This document shows positions 1-4,685 of a stretch of 5,782 nucleotides of DNA, piece after piece. The stretch's first letter is position 1. Each line of letters opens with the position of its first letter. Origin of the DNA: Streptosporangiaceae bacterium (GTDB lineage Bacteria; Actinomycetota; Actinomycetes; Streptosporangiales; Streptosporangiaceae); NCBI GenBank assembly GCA_030045175.1, contig JASIBM010000092.1:1-5782 (forward strand). Direction: 5' to 3'. Both the position numbers and the translations under genes were made by a program. The notes beneath the pieces were generated by a model that had not been told where the DNA came from, ran no database searches, and saw nothing but the letters and a program-made list of their open reading frames with translations.

Positions 1-881
1 GGGGCCGGCGGGCAGGCCGAGGGCAGCGGCCCGGCCGTGAGCAGCGGGCCAGCCGTGAGCAAGGGGCCAGCCACGGGTGGCGGGCCAGTCGCGATGACGT
101 GGCGCCCGGCGGGTGGCGCGGAGGCCGGGTTCACGGCGGGCATCGGATCACGCGGCGGCGCGGGACCCGGCACAGTCAACCGCGGCCGGATCCTGGCGGC
201 CACCTCGTTCAGCAAGGGCTCGCGCTCAAGCCAGAGGTCCTTGCGAGCGCGGAGCTCGTCGAGCACCAGGCCGCGATGCAGGACGTCCACGACCAGCCCG
301 AGCGGGCCCTGGACCAGGCCCTGCGCGACCGCGTTGCCGACCGCGAGGCCGAGGTCAGCCGCGGCTCGCCCGATCTTGCCCTCGAGCCTGCTGCGCAGCG
401 CGGGCGTGGCGTCGGCCAGTGAGATCAGCGACGCCGTCTCGCCGATCAGCGGGTTCACCCGCAGCAGCCGGCCCACCACCCCGATGCCGAAGCCCGCGAC
501 GTCCGCTCCGATCGCGTACACCTGGCGGCGCATCGGCTCGGTATCGCCCGGATGGTCAGGGCGAGTGGGCGAGAACCCCTCGTCGTCCACCCCGCACGCC
601 GCCTCGACGCCCTCGATCACGTCGACGAGGTCATCGACGTCCACCGTGTCATCGTCGAAGGCGACGATGACACGCCCGGCCACGGAGTTGACCTGCGCCC
701 AGTGCACGCCCTTCAGCCGCGACAAGGCCAGCTCCACGTGCCATCCGACGTGATCGCCGCCTGGCCGGCCGACGCCCTTGACCTCGATGTGCGCTCGCCC
801 GTTGCCGACCCAACGGCGCCGCTGGCGCCGGTCGGCCTGAAACGGGATCCTGGCGAGCAGCTCGCCGGGCTGGCTGGGCAA
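1..881 (-). CDS. CtpI-like cation-translocating P-type ATPase, N-terminal part (runs off left edge)
   Basis: An uninterrupted minus-strand frame of about 293 codons that continues past base 1. Residues about 46-95 resemble a heavy-metal-associated fold (WHVELALSRLKGVHWAQV, then GRVIVAFDDD, then DLVDVIEGVE) but have no CxxC metal site. Residues about 115-225 contain RLLRVNPLIGETASLISLAD and LDELRARKDLWLEREPLL. From memory, the same order and spacing occur in the N-terminal extension of mycobacterial CtpI. Residues about 235-293 are a Pro/Ala/Gly linker. The phosphorylation motif and membrane core would lie outside the window, so transport itself is inferred. The start is uncertain: the frame stays open upstream into the previous gene, with no ATG or GTG near the junction. 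TTG at 881, 11 bases after that gene's stop, is my choice; the ribosome binding site is weak. It is probably co-transcribed with the two genes upstream. The substrate cannot be told; family assignment is fairly confident. Confidence 0.72.
   Translation of the reverse strand, partial: MPSQPGELLARIPFQADRRQRRRWVGNGRAHIEVKGVGRPGGDHVGWHVELALSRLKGVHWAQVNSVAGRVIVAFDDDTVDVDDLVDVIEGVEAACGVDDEGFSPTRPDHPGDTEPMRRQVYAIGADVAGFGIGVVGRLLRVNPLIGETASLISLADATPALRSRLEGKIGRAAADLGLAVGNAVAQGLVQGPLGLVVDVLHRGLVLDELRARKDLWLEREPLLNEVAARIRPRLTVPGPAPPRDPMPAVNPASAPPAGRHVIATGPPPVAGPLLTAGPLLTAGPLPSACPPA
25..78. repeat. Three tandem 18-bp units in the linker of the P-type ATPase
   Basis: Units 25-42, 43-60 and 61-78 share the core CCAGCCGTGAGC with a few substitutions; the last unit is the most diverged. 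On the minus strand they encode repeats of Leu-Leu-Thr-Ala-Gly-Pro. The unit is a whole number of codons, so changes in copy number would keep the frame. It lies in a low-complexity Pro/Ala linker between the N-terminal region and the expected ATPase core. Confidence 0.6.
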
Positions 882-892
882 GGCGGTCCCGG

Positions 893-1276
893 CTAGGACA
901 CGGCCTCCGCGCGCTTGACCTGCTTCTGCTGCTTCATGCGCTGCTCGGCGACCCAGGTTCCGGCCGCCACGAGCGCGGCCACGGGCCAGTCCACGATCTC
1001 GAGTGCGGCGAGTGCGGCCAGGCTGCCCCACCAGATCATGTTCCCCTTGGCGCCACCTGGCAGCTTGATGCCAAGGGGAAAGCCGGCCGACCTCGCCTGG
1101 TCCGGCTCGGCCTTGCCGCGCTGGGCCTGGGTGCGCTGGCCGGGCACGGCATCCTTCTCAGGCGCCTTCTGGTCAGCCGCCTTCTGGTCAGCCGCCTTCT
1201 GGTCAGCCGCAGCCTGGTGGTCGGTCGCGCCCCTATGGTCAGTCCCGCCCTTGCGGACTGTCGTGCTGCTCGCCAT
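893..1276 (-). CDS. Small single-pass membrane protein with AADQK repeats, unknown function
   Basis: A protein of 127 residues in two parts. The first half (about 1-65) is hydrophilic, charged and Ala/Lys/Gln/Asp-rich, probably disordered, with tandem AADQK units at about 23-38. The second half has a short conserved-looking segment (GFPLGIKLPG), then one hydrophobic stretch (about 80-111, with ALEIVDWPVAALVAAGTWVA), then a basic tail (QRMKQQKQVKR). The Glu-Ile-x-Asp-Trp-Pro-Val-Ala motif at the membrane is familiar from unnamed small actinobacterial membrane proteins; I know no function for it. Start: ATG at 1276 lies 7 bases after a G7 run (1284-1290) that can act as ribosome binding site; GTG at 1279 is the alternative. 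It sits between the M48 protease gene (62-bp gap) and the P-type ATPase gene (11-bp gap), suggesting co-expression and perhaps an accessory role at the membrane, which is inference only. Confidence 0.75.
   Translation of the reverse strand: MASSTTVRKGGTDHRGATDHQAAADQKAADQKAADQKAPEKDAVPGQRTQAQRGKAEPDQARSAGFPLGIKLPGGAKGNMIWWGSLAALAALEIVDWPVAALVAAGTWVAEQRMKQQKQVKRAEAVS
1041..1080. repeat. Perfect 11-bp inverted repeat inside the small membrane protein gene
   Basis: TTCCCCTTGGC at 1041-1051 is the exact reverse complement of GCCAAGGGGAA at 1070-1080, with 18 bases between. It lies in coding sequence (Phe-Pro-Leu-Gly ... Ala-Lys-Gly-Asn), just before the membrane segment. The mRNA could form a stable hairpin here. 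Whether this has a role is unknown. Confidence 0.6.
1164..1208. repeat. Three perfect tandem 15-bp repeats (AADQK coding)
   Basis: GCCTTCTGGTCAGCC occurs at 1164-1178, 1179-1193 and 1194-1208 without a mismatch; a degenerate fourth unit follows at 1209-1223 (GCAGCCTGGTGGTCG). On the minus strand each unit encodes the same five residues (Ala-Ala-Asp-Gln-Lys register). Identity at every third codon position points to recent duplication and not to selection on protein alone. Length change would be in steps of five residues and keep the frame. Confidence 0.9.
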
Positions 1277-1289
1277 CACATCGCCCCCC

Positions 1290-1314
1290 CGACGCCTGCG
1301 AGGACGCGGCGTCG
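1290..1314. other. Weak hairpin between M48 gene and small membrane protein gene
   Basis: CGACGCC (1290-1296) pairs with GGCGTCG (1308-1314), loop 11 bases, in the 62-bp gap after the protease stop codon. It has no T-run. It partly abuts the G-rich ribosome binding site of the next gene. It could be a weak attenuator or nothing; in DNA this GC-rich a 7-bp stem may occur by chance. Confidence 0.25.
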
Positions 1315-1338
1315 CGACCCCGCCCTCCTGCGAAATGC

Positions 1339-2637
1339 CTACCCAGCGGCCGGCCCGCTTACCCGGACCCGCAGGTCATTAGCCAAGTCCGCGCGTGCCC
1401 GCGCGATCTCGGCGTCGATGGCGGCCGCGCGCGCGGCCGGCAGGGCCACCAGGCCGGGGCGGTCTGGCCGGTCCTTGAGCACGTCGGCGCGGAACTGCGT
1501 GGGCGGATGCGCGGAGTCGATCCGCAGCAGCCGCCGCCGCCCAAGCAGCCGGAGGCGTTCCCACTCCGAGTGCGGAATCGAGCGAACGTACTCACCGACC
1601 GGCTGCCACGGGTCGGCGTCCCGCTGGAACCGCAGGGTTTGCACGACCACCCGCCAGCTACCCTCGTCGACGAGCAGCTTTTCGACCAGGCCGACGGCGG
1701 CTCGCATGCCCGCGGCGGTCGCCGCGAGGTCGTCCGCGTAGTACTCGCCGCGCTCGCCCTGACGCTGCACCAGCCGGGTGAGCCCGACCCCGACGGCCTG
1801 CACCACGAGGAACGGCGGGATCAGGATCAGCGGCGCGAGCACCTGCTCGGCGATATGCGTCAGCGCGGTCGCAGCGGACATGGGCTTGCCGCGTGACTTC
1901 CAGATCGGCTGGGCGGGGAACAGCAGCAGCTGCCAGTTCGCGAGCGTGGCCAGCGCACCGCCGATGACGAGATCGCGGCGCAGGTCTGCGTTAACCCTGT
2001 GCCCTAGCTCGTGAGCTAGCAGGGCAACCCGCTCCGCCGGGCTGAGTGCCGCCCACAACGCCAGCCCGATCGAGATGGCCGGCCGGCGCGGGCCGAGCTT
2101 GAGGTAGGACGCGTTGTAGTCGGGGACGATCACGATGTGATCGACGGCCGGCGCCCGCACGGCCGCGGCGATGTCGTCGGTCAGCGCGAAGAGCGCGGGC
2201 GCGGCATCTCGGCCAAGTACCGGGCCGCCGGGCGGCCGGCGACGGCGGAACGGCTGGACGAAGGCGGCCACGCCGAGGCCGAACAGGGCGACCAGGAGCC
2301 GGACCGGGGTGGGCACCCCGGCCGACAGGACCAGCCAGGCGACCGCGCCCGCGACCAGGCCGAGCGTGAGGAGGTGGATCACGGCGGCGAGCAACCAGGC
2401 GAGCGCGGCGACGGCGAACCCGCCGCGGCGGGCGTGCTGGTGGGTGAGCACGTCGGCGTGCAGGCGCCGGGCAAGCTGGTCTGAACCACGCGCCGCCAGC
2501 TTGCCGATGAACGCGAGGCGCCTGCGCGGCCCCGGGTCGACGTTCCACTCGCACGTCTGGCACCAGATCACGAACCGCTGGTCGGCGGCGATGACCGCGC
2601 CGCATCGCGGGCACAGCTTCTCGATCAGCATGGTCAC
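1339..2637 (-). CDS. M48-family membrane zinc metallopeptidase with N-terminal zinc ribbon
   Basis: A protein of 432 residues. Cys9, Cys12, Cys26 and Cys29 (CPRCG ... CQTC) form a zinc-ribbon pattern. Hydrophobic segments at about 73-105 and 112-129 are membrane spans; another lies at about 262-290. The gluzincin motif HELGH at 209-213, within VALLAHELGHRVNADLRRD, gives two zinc-binding His and the catalytic Glu. Glu298 in RGEYYADDLAA fits the third zinc ligand of M48 enzymes (ExxxD). HPPTQFRADVL near 377-387 matches the conserved His-Pro segment near the C-terminus. Family members (HtpX, Ste24-like) degrade or process membrane proteins, with the active site on the cytosolic side; the substrate here is unknown. 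Start: GTG at 2637 preceded by GAAGCGGG; ATG at 2631 is an alternative two codons in. It is first of three same-strand genes, so it may act on, or be expressed with, the downstream membrane proteins. Confidence 0.9.
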   Translation of the reverse strand: MTMLIEKLCPRCGAVIAADQRFVIWCQTCEWNVDPGPRRRLAFIGKLAARGSDQLARRLHADVLTHQHARRGGFAVAALAWLLAAVIHLLTLGLVAGAVAWLVLSAGVPTPVRLLVALFGLGVAAFVQPFRRRRPPGGPVLGRDAAPALFALTDDIAAAVRAPAVDHIVIVPDYNASYLKLGPRRPAISIGLALWAALSPAERVALLAHELGHRVNADLRRDLVIGGALATLANWQLLLFPAQPIWKSRGKPMSAATALTHIAEQVLAPLILIPPFLVVQAVGVGLTRLVQRQGERGEYYADDLAATAAGMRAAVGLVEKLLVDEGSWRVVVQTLRFQRDADPWQPVGEYVRSIPHSEWERLRLLGRRRLLRIDSAHPPTQFRADVLKDRPDRPGLVALPAARAAAIDAEIARARADLANDLRVRVSGPAAG

Positions 2638-2708
2638 CGATTAGGCCCGCTTCACGCTGGTCTGGTGGCGTTTCACGGCAGCATGCTCTCACGACGCGCC
2701 ACGCCGAT

Positions 2709-2727
2709 GAGCGCGGATGACGCGCTC
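2709..2727. promoter_or_regulatory. Candidate operator: GAGCGCG-N5-CGCGCTC
   Basis: A perfect 7-bp inverted repeat with a 5-base centre (GATGA). It lies 72 bases upstream of the M48 start and 133 bases upstream of the KARI-like start. The shape suits a dimeric repressor such as a TetR or GntR type, or a short RNA hairpin in the M48 leader. The binding protein is not identifiable and no regulator gene is in the window. Confidence 0.35.
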
Positions 2728-2752
2728 GACCAAGATCACATGACGGCGATGG

Positions 2753-2779
2753 ATGACAGGAACGCTTTGTTCGCTTAAT
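2753..2779 (+). promoter_or_regulatory. Weak candidate promoter for the KARI-like gene
   Basis: ATGACA at 2753-2758 matches five of six bases of the housekeeping -35 box. CTTAAT at 2774-2779 matches four of six of the -10 box. The 15-base spacer is shorter than ideal. This is the most AT-rich part of the intergenic region. The leader would be about 75 bases. Treat as tentative. Confidence 0.2.
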
Positions 2780-2859
2780 CTCGTCCGGAATGCCCACCAC
2801 CGCGGCCGAACCCGGGCTCTGGCCGGGTATCGCCGGGTCCTGACCGGATAGGGAGAACG

Positions 2860-3870
2860 ATGACCACGTCGCCACGTTTGTTCACCGAAGCCGACGCCGA
2901 CCCGCAGGTGCTCGACGGTCAGGTGGTCGCCGTGCTTGGCTACGGCACGCTCGGCCGGTCGGTGGCGCTCAACCTGCGAGATAGCGGGGTGAACGTCCTG
3001 GTCGGCAACATCGCCGACGAGTACCGCGACAAGGCGGTCGCTGACGGATTCGAGCCGGTCGGCATTCCCGAGGCGGCGGCGCAGGCCGACGTGTCGCTGG
3101 TGCTGCTGCCCGACGAGGTGATCCCTGGCTGCTTCGACACCGACATCGCGCCCCGGCTGCGCCAGGGCGCCGCCGTATGCTTCGCCTCCGGGTACGTGCT
3201 CGCGTACGGCCTGGTCACTCCCCCGCCGGGGGTCGACGTGCTGCTGATGGCGCCGCGCATGTCCGGGGCGCTCGTCCGCCAGGTCTACCTCGCGGGCGAC
3301 GGCTTCTACACCTACGTCAGCGTCGAGGCCGACGCGTCGGGCAAGGCCCTGGCCCGGCTGCTCGCCCTGGCCAGGGCCGTCGGCTCGCTGCGCAAGGGCT
3401 CCCTGGAGATGTCGGCCACCCAGGAGGCGCTCATCGACCTGCTCGTGGAACAGACCTTCGGCGTGTACCTGGGCCTGGGGATACAGCTCGCGTTCCGGGT
3501 GGGCGTCGATGCCGGGCTGCCGCCCGAGGCGATGGCGCTCGAGCTCTACATGTCCGGCGAGATGTCCAAGACCATCCAGGGGTTCGCCGACGAGGGCTTC
3601 TTCGGATCGCTGCTCAACCACGGGCTGACGGCCCTGTACGGCGGCTTCATCAGGACCAGCGAGGTCGACAACGCCGGCATGGAGCAGATGTTCCGCTCGG
3701 TGCTCGAGGACATCTCCAGCGGCGGCTTCGCCCGTACCTTCCAGGAAGAGATGGGCAACGACTACCCGACCGTGGCCCTGATCCGCGAGGTCATCGGCGG
3801 CGGCGACCCGATCTCCCTGGCCGAGCAGCGCGTGCGCGACGCCTTCGGCATCGCGTTGCCTGAGGGCTGA
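2860..3870 (+). CDS. Divergent ketol-acid reductoisomerase-like NAD(P)-binding protein
   Basis: A protein of 336 residues, the usual length of class I KARI (IlvC), which converts acetohydroxy acids to dihydroxy acids in branched-chain amino acid synthesis. The Rossmann motif GYGTLG is at 27-32, followed by ALNLRDSGVNVLVG, very like KARI. VLLPDE (81-86) and LLMAPR (128-133) are also KARI-like. In the all-helical domain, Asp193 and Glu197 (IDLLVEQ) align with the metal-binding Asp and Glu; Glu228 and Glu234 (LELYMSGEM) probably match the second acidic pair, with altered spacing. VLEDISSGGFART matches the C-terminal KARI motif. Odd points: FASGYVLAYG has Ser110 where KARIs have the catalytic His of AHGFNI, and the substrate-side Ser of the SNTAEYG motif appears to be Gly255. 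The cofactor loop after VLVG (N50-IADEY) is acidic and lacks the usual Arg/Ser. It is probably a paralogue with another substrate and not the housekeeping IlvC. Start ATG is supported by GGGAGA just upstream. Confidence 0.85.
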   Translation: MTTSPRLFTEADADPQVLDGQVVAVLGYGTLGRSVALNLRDSGVNVLVGNIADEYRDKAVADGFEPVGIPEAAAQADVSLVLLPDEVIPGCFDTDIAPRLRQGAAVCFASGYVLAYGLVTPPPGVDVLLMAPRMSGALVRQVYLAGDGFYTYVSVEADASGKALARLLALARAVGSLRKGSLEMSATQEALIDLLVEQTFGVYLGLGIQLAFRVGVDAGLPPEAMALELYMSGEMSKTIQGFADEGFFGSLLNHGLTALYGGFIRTSEVDNAGMEQMFRSVLEDISSGGFARTFQEEMGNDYPTVALIREVIGGGDPISLAEQRVRDAFGIALPEG

Positions 3871-3909
3871 CCACGGGGCGACCGTGGGGGGGTACGGGTC
3901 GCCCCGTGG
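3871..3909. terminator. Strong hairpin terminator after the KARI-like gene
   Basis: CCACGGGGCGACC (3871-3883) pairs perfectly with GGTCGCCCCGTGG (3897-3909), a 13-bp stem with a 13-base G-rich loop. It begins at the base after the TGA stop. No T-run follows, as is common for actinomycete terminators. Because it is symmetric and lies between convergent genes it could stop transcription from both sides. Confidence 0.8.
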
Positions 3910-3922
3910 CCAGGTCAGAATC

Positions 3923-3943
3923 GTCTCCCGGCTACCGGGAGAC
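3923..3943 (-). terminator. 9-bp hairpin with the stop codon of the minus-strand gene in its loop
   Basis: GTCTCCCGG (3923-3931), loop CTA (3932-3934), CCGGGAGAC (3935-3943). The stem is perfect. Read on the minus strand, the first arm encodes the last three residues (Val-Ser-Arg), the 3-base loop is the TAG stop codon, and the second arm is the start of the 3' untranslated region. It may act as a terminator or 3'-end stabiliser together with the hairpin at 3871-3909. No T-run is present. Confidence 0.55.
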
Positions 3944-4534
3944 CTCGTCGCCGACGCGGTGAGCCGACGTGGCGGGCACCACCCCGCCGTCGTCGGCCGG
4001 CTCGGCGAGTAGCTCGGCGAACAGCGCGTTGTAGTCGGCCTGCGCCTGGCCCAGGTCGCGCTCGGACGCGGTCCCTGCGGCGTTCCGCTCGAAGATGTCG
4101 CACGCCGAGCGGAAGTGATCGAGCAGGTCGGCGTGGTCGACCGACAGGTCGGACATCACCTGCTCGCGATGCACGACGGGATAGCCGCGCTCCCTCAGCA
4201 CCGTGACAAGCAGCCGCTGGGCGGCCACGACGGCGGCGACCGGGTCGCGGGCGAACCTGACGAGCACCCTCAGCCACTGGGCGCGGAGCCGATTGCGAGT
4301 CCGCTGGTCGAGCGGATGGACGCCGAGCCTGCTGACGTACTGCTCGCGGAGCACGAGCTCGGCCTCGGCCTGCGACTTGCTATCGCGATCGCCGACCAGC
4401 CGCTCGTATTCGGCTCCGAAGCGGCGCTTCAGCCGGTGCCGGCGCGCGAGGGTCACGCCGACCCTGGTCACGGCGAGCAGGATTATCGCGGCTATGACGC
4501 CGAGCAGGCCGACGATGGCTATGTCTGGCCACAT
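3932..4534 (-). CDS. Single-pass membrane-anchored protein of unknown function
   Basis: A protein of 200 residues. One hydrophobic segment at about 4-29 is followed by a basic stretch (RRHRLKRRFG), which places the rest in the cytoplasm. The body is helical and charged. Recognisable blocks are RRFGAEYERLV (37-47), HPLDQRTRNRLRAQW (73-87), RERGYPV (114-120) and DLSVDH (129-134). These blocks recur in unnamed actinobacterial membrane proteins; I know of no function. The start is decided by GGAGG five bases before ATG at 4534; longer frames beginning at GTG 4582 or ATG 4567 lack such a site and would bury the membrane segment deeper. A sigma-B-like promoter lies about 50 bases upstream, which would place the gene in a stress response. 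It converges on the KARI-like gene and its stop codon lies in a hairpin loop. Confidence 0.82.
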   Translation of the reverse strand: MWPDIAIVGLLGVIAAIILLAVTRVGVTLARRHRLKRRFGAEYERLVGDRDSKSQAEAELVLREQYVSRLGVHPLDQRTRNRLRAQWLRVLVRFARDPVAAVVAAQRLLVTVLRERGYPVVHREQVMSDLSVDHADLLDHFRSACDIFERNAAGTASERDLGQAQADYNALFAELLAEPADDGGVVPATSAHRVGDEVSR

Positions 4535-4538
4535 CTGA

Positions 4539-4544
4539 ACCTCC
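4539..4544 (-). promoter_or_regulatory. Ribosome binding site GGAGGT that fixes the start at 4534
   Basis: Near-perfect complement of the 16S rRNA 3' end, with five bases between GGAGG and the ATG. It rules against the longer frames starting at 4582 or 4567. Confidence 0.85.
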
Positions 4545-4581
4545 GGTTCTGCCGATCTGGCCGTCATTTGCTCGGCATCCA

Positions 4582-4605
4582 CTACCCAGCTGCCGTGGCA
4601 TAAAC
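4582..4605 (-). promoter_or_regulatory. Candidate sigma-B-type stress promoter (GTTT-N14-GGGTAG)
   Basis: On the minus strand, GTTT (4605-4602) is followed after 14 bases by GGGTAG (4587-4582). The Streptomyces sigma-B consensus as I know it is GNNT, 14-16 bases, then GGGTA and a pyrimidine. Only the last base differs. Transcription would start near 4575, giving a leader of about 40 bases before the ribosome binding site and ATG at 4534. The position is ideal, though a match this short can occur by chance. Confidence 0.4.
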
Positions 4606-4685
4606 GTCGCCGCCTCGGATAAATGCTGGATGAAGCTTGCCGTCAGGCCCGGCCAAGGGAGGTCATCGGCCGCTGCCGCGAGTGA

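Larger units (their letters stand above)
2638..2859. promoter_or_regulatory. Divergent intergenic region between M48 gene and KARI-like gene
   Basis: These 222 bases separate the two divergent start codons and must hold both promoters. I see no credible small gene. Visible structure: a 19-bp hyphenated palindrome at 2709-2727, an AT-richer patch (about 2761-2780), and GCCGGGT repeated at 2822-2828 and 2832-2838, one helical turn apart. The KARI-like gene has ribosome binding sequence GGGAGA at 2851-2856. Confidence 0.6.

Noticed and set aside
37..896. Several open plus-strand frames (37-753, 99-422, 113-670, 552-896)
   Set aside because: They are antisense to the P-type ATPase frame, have Arg/Ser/Pro-rich low-complexity translations with no domain, and no ribosome binding site. 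The minus frame shows recognisable family motifs.
1164..1208. CRISPR or mobile-element origin for the 15-bp repeats
   Set aside because: The units are contiguous without spacers, in frame and inside a gene; this is a coding minisatellite.
1991..2875. Minus-strand open frame of 294 codons overlapping the M48 gene
   Set aside because: Arg/Pro-rich shadow in another frame of the protease gene; the HELGH-containing frame is the real one.
2689..3621. Minus-strand open frame of 310 codons
   Set aside because: It lies antisense to the KARI-like gene and crosses the divergent promoter region. Its translation is His/Arg/Gly-rich without motifs; long antisense frames are common in GC-rich genes.
2860..3870. 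Calling the gene housekeeping ilvC
   Set aside because: The catalytic His and the substrate-side Ser are not conserved, and no ilvB, ilvN or leu genes are adjacent.
4535..4582. Longer N-terminus for the single-pass protein (GTG at 4582)
   Set aside because: GGAGG lies immediately before ATG 4534, the added 16 residues are polar and unlike a conserved start, and the GTG overlaps the candidate -10 box.
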